DNA from: Alphaproteobacteria bacterium
Lineage (GTDB): Bacteria; Pseudomonadota; Alphaproteobacteria; Rhodobacterales; Rhodobacteraceae
Length of the DNA stretch: 57,460 nt
Assembly (NCBI GenBank): GCA_016869875.1
Contig: VGDE01000002.1
Coordinates: forward strand, 1-57,460
Direction of reading: 5' to 3'
Position 1 is the first letter of the stretch, and each line of letters opens with the position of its first letter. Made by a program: the position numbers and the translations under genes. Shown here piece after piece: positions 48,935-57,460 of the stretch. A model generated the notes under the pieces. It made no database searches. It was not told the origin of the DNA and saw only the letters and a list, made by a program, of their open reading frames with translations.

Positions 48935-49249
48935 ATGAATATTGACTTTGAAAGCATGTCGTTGAAAGAGCTTCGCGATCTTCAAAAGGCGGTCGGTCGT
49001 CAGATCGACGGTTTTGAGGCGAAGAAAAAAGAACAGGCCATGGCCGCTATACAGCAGGCGGCAGAGGAACATGGGTTTTCTCTCAAGGAACTGTTTGTTG
49101 AAGGAAAGGCGGCTAAGGCGACCGTTGCAGCAAAGTATGCCAATCCTGAAAACTCATCTGAGACCTGGACAGGCCGGGGACGTCAGCCCCGTTGGGTAAA
49201 GGGTCATCTGGATGCCGGGGGCAGCGTCGATGATCTACTGATCAAGTAA
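48935..49249 (+). CDS. H-NS family nucleoid protein
   Basis: SMSLKELRDLQKAVGRQIDGFEAKKKEQA...WTGRGRQPRWVKGHLDAGGSVDDLLI. Confidence 0.9.
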   Translation: MNIDFESMSLKELRDLQKAVGRQIDGFEAKKKEQAMAAIQQAAEEHGFSLKELFVEGKAAKATVAAKYANPENSSETWTGRGRQPRWVKGHLDAGGSVDDLLIK

Positions 49250-49263
49250 TCCGCTCAGAAGAT

Positions 49264-49299
49264 AGAAGAACGGGCGGCCGAAAGGCCGCCCGTTCTTCT
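49264..49299. terminator. Bidirectional terminator between hns-like gene and virD4
   Basis: AGAAGAACGGGCGGCC-GAAA-GGCCGCCCGTTCTTCT perfect 16-bp stem. Confidence 0.85.
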
Positions 49300-51313
49300 A
49301 TTGGGCTGCTTCCACGGCTGCGCCTTCTCCATCACCTTCTGCCGAAATAGATTTCACCTTCGAGGCAGTATCAACAAGCAATTTGATCGACTCATCATTT
49401 GCTTCAAGAACAGGTGCTTTTTCTTCTGACTTATTAGGATTTCTGCGCCGCACCACGGCTGGCAACGCTTTGACAGGATCACCGTTTGCTGGCGCGGCTT
49501 TGGCTTGTTTCTTCTCCTCAGGCGAGACTAGAACAATTGACTTGAGAGCAGATTTGACACGACTGCGCCTCTTACCACCCTCTTTGATTTTGTCTGTCAG
49601 TTCATCTAGCCGATGGGTGGTTCTGACAAGATCTCCGCGCAGGTCACGAATTTCAGCATCCTTCGGATCAGGTGCGGGCAGTTGACCCTTTTGCGCCAAG
49701 AAGATGGGTTTCAGCGTCCTGTCGTCAAAATACTTGATCCGACGCGCCTGGATGGGGTGCTGACCATTGGCAAGGATGATCACCGTGTCCTCGTGCAGCC
49801 TGCCGGCTTCGTCCTCGGTCAGAAGATCGCGGTCCTCGCTCCGTTCGGATATATTGATCCCCGAGAAAGGCCCCTTTCCGATGGTCTTGGACTTTGACGT
49901 AACGCGGTGTGTGGTCTTGCCGACCGCAGCGGACAGCTCCGACTTCGTGCGCTGCTCGGATGGGGCGAGATAGATCTTCACACCGGCACCACCTTGCAGC
50001 GACAGGCGGGTGTCCTCGCCATAAATCTTGTCCAGCGCCGGGATGGTCTGAGTGACGATTGCCAGATGCCCGCCGTAAGCGCGCAGGGTCTTGATACTGT
50101 CCGTAACGCTCGGCATGCGACCGAGCATGTCGAACTCGTCCAGCATGATCATCACGGGCCAAGGTTCGTCCTTGCCCGGAAGATGATCGTGCAGGCTGGA
50201 CAGCAGGTCCGAGAAGAACAGCCGAACTAGTGGTGCAACGGCCCGGATCTTGTCATGGGGCGGTGCCACAAAATATGCTGTCTGCGGCGTGCGGCGGAAA
50301 TCATGAAAACTGAAATCGCTTGTCTCGGTCGCCCGGTCAATCGCAGGGTTAGACCACAGACTGAGGCCTGAAGTCATCAGCAGCGACAGATAGGAGGTCA
50401 GGGTGCGATCATTGGTCGAGGCAAGCCGCTCGAACATCAGACGTGCAGCATGGCTTTGCACCTTGTCGGCATAGGACAGATACTGCTTCTGCTTGTCTCC
50501 CCCTGCCGATGCCAAGCGGTAAATCTCGCCCAGAGTCGGGGTGCCGCGTTCAATTGCAAAGATACCGCAGGCCACGAACAGGTCGATACCGCCGTCCAAC
50601 AGACCCTTTGCGCTATCGTCCTCGGTCTGCAAGAACAGTTCGGCCAGCAGGCGTATTTCCATTTGCCGCTGATCCGGGTTCGGAAGCGCATTGATCCGGT
50701 CCAGAGGATTATAGCGATGGCTGTTGCCGCTCCAATCCAGCGGCGCGAAACGCCAGATTTTGTCGCCCATGGATCGACGGTGACGGCTGGTCAGTTCGAA
50801 GTTCTCGCCCTTCACGTCCAACACAACGGCACTGCCCTGAAACAAGAGAAGGTTCGGAATAACAAAGCTGATGCCTTTACCTGCGCCCGTGGGTGCGACC
50901 AGGAGGCAGTGAGGAAAAGATGCCGAACACAGAAATTTCGCCCTGCCCTTCGGTGAGCCAAGTTTACCGACAACAAACCCTTGGCCGGGTTTCTGGAAAA
51001 ACTTATTGGCTTTCAGTTCGCGGCGGCTTTGCCAATGGGCGCGGCCGAAAGTGGTCAAGCCCTCTGTGAGTACCTTGGCAGAAAACAAAAGCGACAGGAT
51101 AATAAATCCGGCCCAGATCAGGTTCAAAATCTGGAATGCTTGCGGGTCGTTATGCTTGATTGCGAAGTAACCGGTCGCGATCCAAGTCCAATCCAGATAT
51201 TGCCCATTGAAGCCGTAACGGAACGACAGAAAGCCAGTTCCGACGACATAGGCGAAGCCAGTGGCGATGAGGGCGAACAACAGGACGCCCCCAAAAAGAC
51301 GCAGTTTATTCAT
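49298..51313 (-). CDS. virD4: Type IV coupling protein VirD4/TraG
   Basis: CLLVAPTGAGKGISFVIPNLL, VMIMLDEFDMLGRMPSV. Confidence 0.93.
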   Translation of the reverse strand: MNKLRLFGGVLLFALIATGFAYVVGTGFLSFRYGFNGQYLDWTWIATGYFAIKHNDPQAFQILNLIWAGFIILSLLFSAKVLTEGLTTFGRAHWQSRRELKANKFFQKPGQGFVVGKLGSPKGRAKFLCSASFPHCLLVAPTGAGKGISFVIPNLLLFQGSAVVLDVKGENFELTSRHRRSMGDKIWRFAPLDWSGNSHRYNPLDRINALPNPDQRQMEIRLLAELFLQTEDDSAKGLLDGGIDLFVACGIFAIERGTPTLGEIYRLASAGGDKQKQYLSYADKVQSHAARLMFERLASTNDRTLTSYLSLLMTSGLSLWSNPAIDRATETSDFSFHDFRRTPQTAYFVAPPHDKIRAVAPLVRLFFSDLLSSLHDHLPGKDEPWPVMIMLDEFDMLGRMPSVTDSIKTLRAYGGHLAIVTQTIPALDKIYGEDTRLSLQGGAGVKIYLAPSEQRTKSELSAAVGKTTHRVTSKSKTIGKGPFSGINISERSEDRDLLTEDEAGRLHEDTVIILANGQHPIQARRIKYFDDRTLKPIFLAQKGQLPAPDPKDAEIRDLRGDLVRTTHRLDELTDKIKEGGKRRSRVKSALKSIVLVSPEEKKQAKAAPANGDPVKALPAVVRRRNPNKSEEKAPVLEANDESIKLLVDTASKVKSISAEGDGEGAAVEAAQ

Positions 51314-53168
51314 GTCCGCCTCCCTCATGCCCGCGTTCCTGACGAACCCGGTCCCGCTCGGCGGTCAGCTCGTCGCTCACGCGGTCGATGCCATGCTGTG
51401 CGGTAGGATCGTCGCTAACGCGCAAATAATCCCGTGCAAGGGTCAACTGGTCCTGCCGATCCCCAACGCCTCGCAGAACCTCCGCGTCGCCGTTCTTGAG
51501 CGCCGCCAGTTCCTCGCGGGTCAATGCCCGCTCGATGGCCTCGCGCAGCCGGCGTTCATCCTCTGCACCAACTGGATTGGCATACCGCGTAAGGTCGGAA
51601 TGATCGCGGCCCTCGCCATCACCCGACCCGATAGACGTAACCGGCGCCCTCTCCTGCGCATCGACCTCGCGGATACGCTCGATCTGCGCGGCGGTATCAT
51701 GGCCCGGTTCGGACGTCTCGATTGCCGCACCACGCTGTGCAGCCGCGCGCTGATAAATGGCATCATCGACACCATAGTCTGCCGCCACTCGATCATAGGC
51801 AGCATCGACAACTTCAATGGCCTGTTGCAGCTGTGCCTCGTTGCGAAGATCGAGCCCGCGCAGGTCGGCCACGCTTTGCAGGTCCTGCTGAACCCAACGG
51901 GCTTCCAGCGCCGCGGAATTGGCAGCAACGCGCATCCGGGCCTCGACTTCGACAGGATCAATGCCGGTGCCATCCAGCGCGGCATTCAGCTTGTCGCGAC
52001 CTTCCAGCGCAAAGCGCGTGTTCACTTCCTGAACGTTCTGCGCAGAGTAGATGCCTTCCTCGCTGGCCGCTTCGCTCAAATCGCGAGACCGGGCACCAAG
52101 CGGTTGCAAATGCTCGACCGAGGACAGCGCCTCGGACAGCTGGCGTTCCATCGCCGGGCGCTGGTTCGGGGCAGCGTCAGTAATTCTTACCTCAGCCTCA
52201 TCGACAGCGAGCCTTAAGTTGGCTGCGGCTTTGTCAAAATCCTCTTGGACAGACATGTAAGGTTCTCCTTTGGATACAATGACGCCGCCCTGGGACAGGA
52301 CGGCTGATGCCTTCTCAAATGCGGTCGTCAGATCCTGCAAATTTGCTTGCGAGGCATAGCTCGCCAAGTCGCGATAGCGCAGGGACCAGTCGCGGACTTC
52401 TTCGGTGGCACTGATCAGCGCGTTACCGGTTCGAGGCTTTCCCGCAGGAGCCTCGAAGGCAGTGCCTGTCGTCACTGCCTTTTCCTTCGCCCGCAGCCAC
52501 TCGGCATCGGTGGGGGCGTGATTGATATGCCCGCGCTGCAAACGCGTGGTGGCTTCAAGCTGAAGGCCATAGCGTTTGGCGTGATCCACCATGGCCTCCT
52601 TGAAGGCTTGATAGGTGAATTCGGTGCCCTGACGGAGTGTGAAATAATCCCCCGGTTCCCTGCCCCGCCGATTGACGATGATATGGGCATGCGGGTTTTT
52701 GTTCGGGCTGTCGGTATGAACGGCAATCATGTAATCGAACCGACTGCCAAGCTTTTCCCTACAGATTTCTCCGGCAATCAGGCTGACATGCTGCGGCTTG
52801 GCATTGCGCGGAAACGACATAACCATATGGCTTGTTCGGGCCGCATTCATCTGCCCTTTCCAGTCATCGGCCCAACGCGACACGGCCCGCTCGATCTGAT
52901 CGCCTGACAAGCGCTTCTGGCCATCCAGCAATCCGCGTGAATCATGCACATCAACACTTTTGCTGAACAGGTAATTGAATTGGGCCGATAGCTGTCCCTT
53001 CGATGAACACCCACCCGTGCGGATCATCTTGAAAATGGCCGGGGATGCGCCTTGTGCCGCCCGTGCCATATGCCGTGCATTGCGAAGCCCTCCGCCTCCG
53101 CCGATCTTTTCCCAACCGTCTTCAAAAAGCCTGGTGGAAACACCGGCAACAGCATTAGTCCACCCCAT
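51306..53168 (-). CDS. MOBP/VirD2-type relaxase
   Basis: YMIAVHTDSPNKNPHAHIIVNRRG HxDxxxxxPHAH motif; overlaps virD4 and MobC-like gene. Confidence 0.92.
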   Translation of the reverse strand: MGWTNAVAGVSTRLFEDGWEKIGGGGGLRNARHMARAAQGASPAIFKMIRTGGCSSKGQLSAQFNYLFSKSVDVHDSRGLLDGQKRLSGDQIERAVSRWADDWKGQMNAARTSHMVMSFPRNAKPQHVSLIAGEICREKLGSRFDYMIAVHTDSPNKNPHAHIIVNRRGREPGDYFTLRQGTEFTYQAFKEAMVDHAKRYGLQLEATTRLQRGHINHAPTDAEWLRAKEKAVTTGTAFEAPAGKPRTGNALISATEEVRDWSLRYRDLASYASQANLQDLTTAFEKASAVLSQGGVIVSKGEPYMSVQEDFDKAAANLRLAVDEAEVRITDAAPNQRPAMERQLSEALSSVEHLQPLGARSRDLSEAASEEGIYSAQNVQEVNTRFALEGRDKLNAALDGTGIDPVEVEARMRVAANSAALEARWVQQDLQSVADLRGLDLRNEAQLQQAIEVVDAAYDRVAADYGVDDAIYQRAAAQRGAAIETSEPGHDTAAQIERIREVDAQERAPVTSIGSGDGEGRDHSDLTRYANPVGAEDERRLREAIERALTREELAALKNGDAEVLRGVGDRQDQLTLARDYLRVSDDPTAQHGIDRVSDELTAERDRVRQERGHEGGGHE

Positions 53169-53733
53169 TGCTGTTCCCTTTCATTCCTTCGACAAAACGG
53201 CGAACCGTATGGGACGCGCGCTTGCCCTCGATCTCGCGCACGATCACCGACACGCCGTCGATGTGATCAAGAAGATCAGCCAGAAGCTGCTGCTGCGGCT
53301 TGGTGAGCTTCAGCTTCTGACCGCGCCGGACCTCGTAGTTCTTGGTGGCAACGAGCTGGTTCACGTTCCGCCCGAGCGCCGCCAGCTGCACCGCGACGTC
53401 CCGCAAAGCGTCGGCCAGGTCGGGGTCCGGCTCCAGAAAACCGGCTGGAACGCGGCACACGCGGCGCAGCGCATCTGCCCTGCTCTTCAATCCAAGGCGT
53501 CCAGTGAAGGCATCGAACGCCTGAAGACTGGGCCGATCCACCGTGAATGACACCGCCGCCGTGCTGACATCAGCCACGGCTTCCTTGTCGTGGAAGCTGC
53601 GAACGGCGCGATAGATCGTCGGCCGTGTGACACCATAGGTCGTCGCCAGCACCGTCACAGGCACCCCTGAACGGACTGAAGCGGCGATCTTTTTCTCGTC
53701 AGCGGGAGTGAGCTTCTTTGATCTTCCGGCCAT
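53155..53733 (-). CDS. MobC-like relaxosome protein with N-terminal HTH
   Basis: MAGRSKKLTPADEKKIAASVRSGVPVTVLATTYGVTRPTIYRAVRSF; ...LAALGRNVNQLVATKNYEV. Confidence 0.78.
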   Translation of the reverse strand: MAGRSKKLTPADEKKIAASVRSGVPVTVLATTYGVTRPTIYRAVRSFHDKEAVADVSTAAVSFTVDRPSLQAFDAFTGRLGLKSRADALRRVCRVPAGFLEPDPDLADALRDVAVQLAALGRNVNQLVATKNYEVRRGQKLKLTKPQQQLLADLLDHIDGVSVIVREIEGKRASHTVRRFVEGMKGNSNGVD

Positions 53734-53740
53734 GCCTACA

Positions 53741-53756
53741 GTGTAAAAAATTACAC
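53741..53756. promoter_or_regulatory. Palindrome just upstream of the MobC-like gene
   Basis: GTGTAA-AAAA-TTACAC. Confidence 0.55.
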
Positions 53757-53778
53757 TTCCATTTCTTGCCAAATATAC

Positions 53779-53841
53779 ACTCTACTATCGCCTTTAAGAC
53801 GATGACTGTCAAGGAAATCGGCTTAAAGGCGATAGTAGAGT
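53779..53841. promoter_or_regulatory. Candidate oriT: perfect 20-bp inverted repeat
   Basis: ACTCTACTATCGCCTTTAAG - 23 nt - CTTAAAGGCGATAGTAGAGT, immediately upstream of mob genes. Confidence 0.6.
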
Positions 53842-54069
53842 TCAATTTGCCGGGACTGAGGGTGCAGCGAAGCCTGCTCCCGAAGAATAGCCCCGGAGGC
53901 CCGCACAAGGCCGACAGAGGGCTAGATCGCACCAGATGGTAGGGTGGCACACCCGGAAGCAAGAAAGGGCACTCAGCGGTCAAAATAGAGGGCCTTATGA
54001 CGCCAGGGGGGCTTTCAACCGCTCACTGCAGCCGATGGGCCTCAAACTGCATCGTGTCATACGGTAGTC

Positions 54070-54217
54070 GTTACCTAACCAGATACCTCAGTGGTTACGT
54101 TACCGAACACGTTACCAGTTACGTTACTCAGTACGTTACAAGTTACGTTAACCGATACGTTACTGAATACTTTACCGGATACGTTACCGGATACGTTACC
54201 GGATACGTTACCTATTG
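54070..54217. repeat. 12-bp direct-repeat (iteron-like) array
   Basis: Nine consecutive 12-bp units 54099-54206 (consensus GTTACcggaTAC) plus degenerate flanking units. Confidence 0.93.
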
Positions 54218-54310
54218 ACATGACGTTGGATGAAACGACACATAAGGGTGAACGAGATACTGACCTGCAAAGTGATCAGGATGACGCAGAGCAACTAAAA
54301 GGAATGACGA

Positions 54311-55078
54311 ATGGCGATTGTGCTTGGACTGATGAGCAAGAAGGGCGGCGCTGGAAAATCTACTATCGTCAAACTGCTTTCATCCTCGATGACCTACACC
54401 GGCCATAAGTGCTTGGTGATTGACCTCGATCCGAACAAGGACATTCTGACTTGGTGGGCTGTCAGTAAGACCAACAACCTCGCAGAAGATAACTTGATCG
54501 TTCGAACTGTTTCTCCTGAAAGGGATTTGTTCGATTTAGTCGACGAGTTCGACGACAAGGTGAAATTTATCATCATTGATACAAAGGGCGAGGGTGTGGA
54601 TTTTGGCGTAGATCTTGCAAGCGTTGCAGACGCGTTGATAATTCCATGCCTCAATGCGAAAGCCGATAGTGACCGAACTAAAGAAACCATCAACTGGCAC
54701 AAAGACCTGAAGGCAAGAGCGGAAGACCCGAGCAGAATTCCTCCACTGCATGTCGTAATGTCCAGGGTCAATCCGAAGCTATTGACCCATGTTAAAGGAA
54801 CGCCCAAACCAGATGGAGTCGGCGTAAGGGAATTTGAGAGACATTACGAGATAATAAACCAGCTCGATCCGCTTGATATCATGATCCCGGAAAAGCCGAT
54901 TTATCAGGAGATAGAAGAGCGGGGAACCCTCGGGATGATTATAAAGGAACATAGGGAAAAGACTGACGCATCCTCAAAAATGAAGTTGCGCCATTTCGAA
55001 GCAGCTATGGCACTGGCAATATTGCTAGGAAACTGCATTTTTGAAGAACGCAAAATGAGTAAAGCAAATGGCTCGTGA
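54311..55078 (+). CDS. ParA/VirC1-like ATPase
   Basis: MAIVLGLMSKKGGAGKSTIVKLL; IIIDTKGEGVDFGVDLASVADALIIPC; IYQEIEERGTLGMI. Confidence 0.8.
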   Translation: MAIVLGLMSKKGGAGKSTIVKLLSSSMTYTGHKCLVIDLDPNKDILTWWAVSKTNNLAEDNLIVRTVSPERDLFDLVDEFDDKVKFIIIDTKGEGVDFGVDLASVADALIIPCLNAKADSDRTKETINWHKDLKARAEDPSRIPPLHVVMSRVNPKLLTHVKGTPKPDGVGVREFERHYEIINQLDPLDIMIPEKPIYQEIEERGTLGMIIKEHREKTDASSKMKLRHFEAAMALAILLGNCIFEERKMSKANGS

Positions 55079-55811
55079 ACGAATAAAAGTTACCCGTGCA
55101 GACTCCACAGGTTTTGATGAGGTTGTCAAACCCGTTCGGGACCGTTCCGACTACACAACCCTGAAAGTAGATGCTATCGAGGCGTTCGAGAATAAAAGAA
55201 AAGCGTCTGATAAGGGGAGTAAAACCAAAGACCAGTCGCAGGAAGATGAAGTTAGTGCAAAAGCCGATACTGGCTCCGTAGAAATACCAAAGCCAGCAAC
55301 TCATGTTCCCGATGAGTCTGAAGATAAGGCAAGCCTGTCGCAGCCAGCTAAGAATGCCAGAGTTGAAGCACCGACAAAACCCAAAGGCAGCGACAATGTA
55401 GAGGCAGACACCGAAGCGAACACACTTCTTGACCTTGCCTTACCTCCACGTCGCAGAGCTGATGGGTATATCAATTTGTCTTTGAGGCTTAGAGTTCTTG
55501 AGCGTCATGTTGATGCCCTGAAAAGCCTTGAGGATAACGGTATTGATGTAAGTGATGTTTTTCGTGTGGCTTACCGTAGCCTGCCGACCGTTGATTTCAG
55601 TCCTCACTATGTTCCCCAGGTCGCAGAACCAAGCGGACCAGGAAAATACGCTTATCGCGTAAGACCAGCGGTGAGACAGCAAACCATATCAGCCATCGAA
55701 AAACAGGTCAGGGGAGGGGCGAATGCCTCTCGGGCCAGTCTCCTGCTGGGTCAGATAGAACCAGCTTGGTTTGCAAAACTGGACCTTGTTATCAAGGAAT
55801 TCACGAAATGA
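55068..55811 (+). CDS. RHH-type partner protein (VirC2/ParB-like)
   Basis: Disordered N-terminus, C-terminal DGYINLSLRLRVLERHVDALKSLEDNGIDVSDVFRVAYRSL; overlaps the ParA-like gene. Confidence 0.6.
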   Translation: MARERIKVTRADSTGFDEVVKPVRDRSDYTTLKVDAIEAFENKRKASDKGSKTKDQSQEDEVSAKADTGSVEIPKPATHVPDESEDKASLSQPAKNARVEAPTKPKGSDNVEADTEANTLLDLALPPRRRADGYINLSLRLRVLERHVDALKSLEDNGIDVSDVFRVAYRSLPTVDFSPHYVPQVAEPSGPGKYAYRVRPAVRQQTISAIEKQVRGGANASRASLLLGQIEPAWFAKLDLVIKEFTK

Positions 55812-56221
55812 TAGATCGTCTGGTATCCACTCTTACTACACTTCTCGTCATGTCTGCTCCGGCATCCGCTTGGCAGCATACAACCGACTTTCGTGGTCTT
55901 GAAATCTACGACTACGAAGCGGACGGCATAGACATGCAAGTCATCTGCGACCCTAAAGGCGCTTTCATACCTCCAATCTACTCTGCACGAATAGAATTTG
56001 GAGAAGACGACTATGAAGGCGAGGTCACTCTGCAATCGGGTGAAGCGTCTTTCATCTTCCAAATGCGATACGGCAGCGTATTGCCAAGTGATGCGGCAAG
56101 TTGGACGTCGCTAATCGAAGGTTTGCGCAGCGGATCTGAGTTGACCCTTACTGCTGGAGATCAGACTTTGCAGTTGGATACGGTTTCGCCGTTCCCCGTT
56201 ACCTGCGGTGCAAAGATTTGA
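55808..56221 (+). CDS. Small secreted hypothetical protein
   Basis: Signal peptide MIDRLVSTLTTLLVMSAPASAW; overlaps the upstream stop. Confidence 0.55.
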   Translation: MIDRLVSTLTTLLVMSAPASAWQHTTDFRGLEIYDYEADGIDMQVICDPKGAFIPPIYSARIEFGEDDYEGEVTLQSGEASFIFQMRYGSVLPSDAASWTSLIEGLRSGSELTLTAGDQTLQLDTVSPFPVTCGAKI

Positions 56222-56516
56222 TAAACGGTCTGCAGCACACTCTCTTTTTACCTTTTTGACAGCCTTGCCCGAACGGGATTTGTCCACCCGTGGCCCATCT
56301 TGGGGTCACGGGCTCGCAGTCCACGAACGGAACGGCCCCCATAGAGCGAAGGGACGTGAGTGGGCTGTGGTCAAATCCATCCTGTAAAGCGGCACCTTTC
56401 CTTACGCGCCCGTGGTGGCGAAGCCGCCGCCACAAGCCGCCGTCAGGCGGCGTCTGCGTGAAACGCACAAGGATCATGTGGCGCGGCTTGCCGCGCTGCG
56501 ATGTAAGGCGAAGCCT

Positions 56517-56560
56517 CGGGCGGGCGGGTTGGCGGGCGAAGCTGCCAGCCCGCCCGCCCG
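56517..56560. promoter_or_regulatory. G-rich hairpin / G-quadruplex-capable element
   Basis: CGGGCGGGCGGG ... CCCGCCCGCCCG perfect 12-bp arms; + strand GGGCGGGCGGGTTGGCGGG. Confidence 0.55.
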
Positions 56561-56603
56561 ACATTCTCTTTGCGCGCCAGGACAGAGGGACAGGGCAGGG
56601 GGG

Positions 56604-56768
56604 TCAGCAGACCCCCACAAACCTTTCGCCACCCCGGCTGTCGATTTCATAGATCAGTACGGGCGATCCGATCCGGGCGGCGCGGCGTCTGCCGCGCCGC
56701 TCCGCTTCGGCCAAGGTCGCGCAAAGGATGGGCAGGTCGTCTGGATCGTCGCGGATTTCATAGGTCAC
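56604..56768 (-). CDS. 54-aa small protein, GTG start (third gene of ArdC operon)
   Basis: Own translation: VTYEIRDDPDDLPILCATLAEAERRGRRRAARIGSPVLIYEIDSRGGERFVGVC*, start overlaps the upstream stop. Confidence 0.55.
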   Translation of the reverse strand: MTYEIRDDPDDLPILCATLAEAERRGRRRAARIGSPVLIYEIDSRGGERFVGVC

Positions 56769-56938
56769 AGCCCAACCCCCTGTTTCAAGTTTCCGTCTCG
56801 GTCCAGCCAACCGCGAGCTTCCGCGCACCCCATGCAGATGCACGTTCCGGTTCCCCCGGCAGTGACAGGGGCCAGATAGACCGTGGGATTGGTCGTGCCG
56901 CATTTGCGGCACGACAGTTCGGGCGGGGGGCCGCTCAC
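56765..56938 (-). CDS. 57-aa zinc-ribbon protein, GTG start (second gene of ArdC operon)
   Basis: Own translation: VSGPPPELSCRKCGTTNPTVYLAPVTAGGTGTCICMGCAEARGWLDRDGNLKQGVGL*; GTGA overlap with the ardC stop. Confidence 0.65.
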   Translation of the reverse strand: MSGPPPELSCRKCGTTNPTVYLAPVTAGGTGTCICMGCAEARGWLDRDGNLKQGVGL

Positions 56939-57460
56939 GCGGCCGCCCTCTCTTCTTCGACACGCTGGCGCTTGGTCAGCAGGTCAGCGGCTTTCTGGGC
57001 CTCGCTGGCGGCTTTGAAGATCAGCCGTTTGTCGTCGTTCAAGGCGCGCAGCCAACTTTTCACATAAGCCCCAGATTGGGCAAAGTCGGGGGTCAGGCCA
57101 AGCTGCGCGCAAACCATGCAGTTGCCGATTTCCGCCACCAGTTCCTCGAACGCATAAGATTTGCGGTCAGTAAAACGGGAAAAGCGGTCAAGGCGGCTGG
57201 CGTGGCCGGTCCAATGCGTGGCTTCATGGGCCAATGTGCCATAGTAGCCTGCCGCGTTATGGAACGTCGCAATCGGCGGCATGTGAATGAAGTCCTCGGT
57301 GGGATTGTAGTATGCCTGCGCCTTGTCGCTGGTGCGGATCTCGGCCCCGGTTGCGGCAAAGAAAGCGTCAAGTGTCGGGTCAGCTTCGGTGCCAAGATCG
57401 CGCGGGGCTTCGGCGGGATTGCCGTAGTATTCGGCGGGCAAGCCCTCGATCTGCTCCGCG
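56935..57460 (-). CDS. ArdC-family antirestriction protein (N-terminus beyond window)
   Basis: YYGTLAHEATHWTGHASRLDR zincin HExxH-like motif, SYAFEELVAEIGNCMVCAQLGL. Confidence 0.9.
   Translation of the reverse strand, partial: AEQIEGLPAEYYGNPAEAPRDLGTEADPTLDAFFAATGAEIRTSDKAQAYYNPTEDFIHMPPIATFHNAAGYYGTLAHEATHWTGHASRLDRFSRFTDRKSYAFEELVAEIGNCMVCAQLGLTPDFAQSGAYVKSWLRALNDDKRLIFKAASEAQKAADLLTKRQRVEEERAAA

Noticed and set aside
54070-54217. CRISPR array
   Set aside because: Units are 12-bp contiguous direct repeats without spacers; no cas genes in the window.
54091-54408. ORFs through the 12-bp array encoding YVTG/TLPD tetrapeptide repeats
   Set aside because: A 12-bp period keeps frames open automatically; better explained as DNA-binding repeats than as protein.
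1-57460. Complete circular plasmid
   Set aside because: ArdC is truncated at the right edge and repeat B at the left edge; the ends do not join into an obvious intact gene.

Overview
The window appears to be a ~57 kb segment of a large conjugative plasmid (or closely related mobile element) from an alphaproteobacterium, probably Rhodobacterales/Paracoccus-like; the host is an inference from protein style. The ArdC gene runs off the right edge, so this is not a complete replicon. The blocks, in order, are: (1) a BrnTA toxin-antitoxin module, a ParB-domain protein and a DUF3768 protein; (2) a ~24 kb accessory block lying between two copies of a composite non-coding repeat (A/B). It carries a SLATT-like two-TM effector with a proline-rich partner, SCO/PCuAC copper genes, mntH/mntR, a P-type metal ATPase-ICMT-lspA-dsbB-dsbA coupled operon with a MerR regulator, DUF411, three L,D-transpeptidases, alkaline phosphatase, TrkH, a Tn3-type resolvase with a res-like site, FitAB-like TA and a Thoeris-like defence locus (TIR + SIR2-SLOG + second TIR); (3) a scar zone with vapBC split by a decayed IS3-family element and a truncated GntR gene; (4) a putative Rep protein; (5) RcgR/RcgA-like conjugation-associated proteins; (6) a P-type (VirB) T4SS; (7) H-NS-like protein, VirD4, MOBP-type relaxase and MobC-like protein; (8) a candidate oriT palindrome, a 12-bp iteron-like array and a ParA/RHH pair resembling VirC1/VirC2; (9) an ArdC antirestriction operon. 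The most promising signals are the 12-bp array between mob and virC1C2-like genes, the A/B repeat architecture with a 43-bp core shared in inverted orientation with the virB operon, the two-TIR Thoeris locus, the SLATT/proline-rich gene pair, and the MerR-box regulon that includes an unlisted 56-aa membrane protein. All product calls come from reading the sequence and translations; no database search was run.
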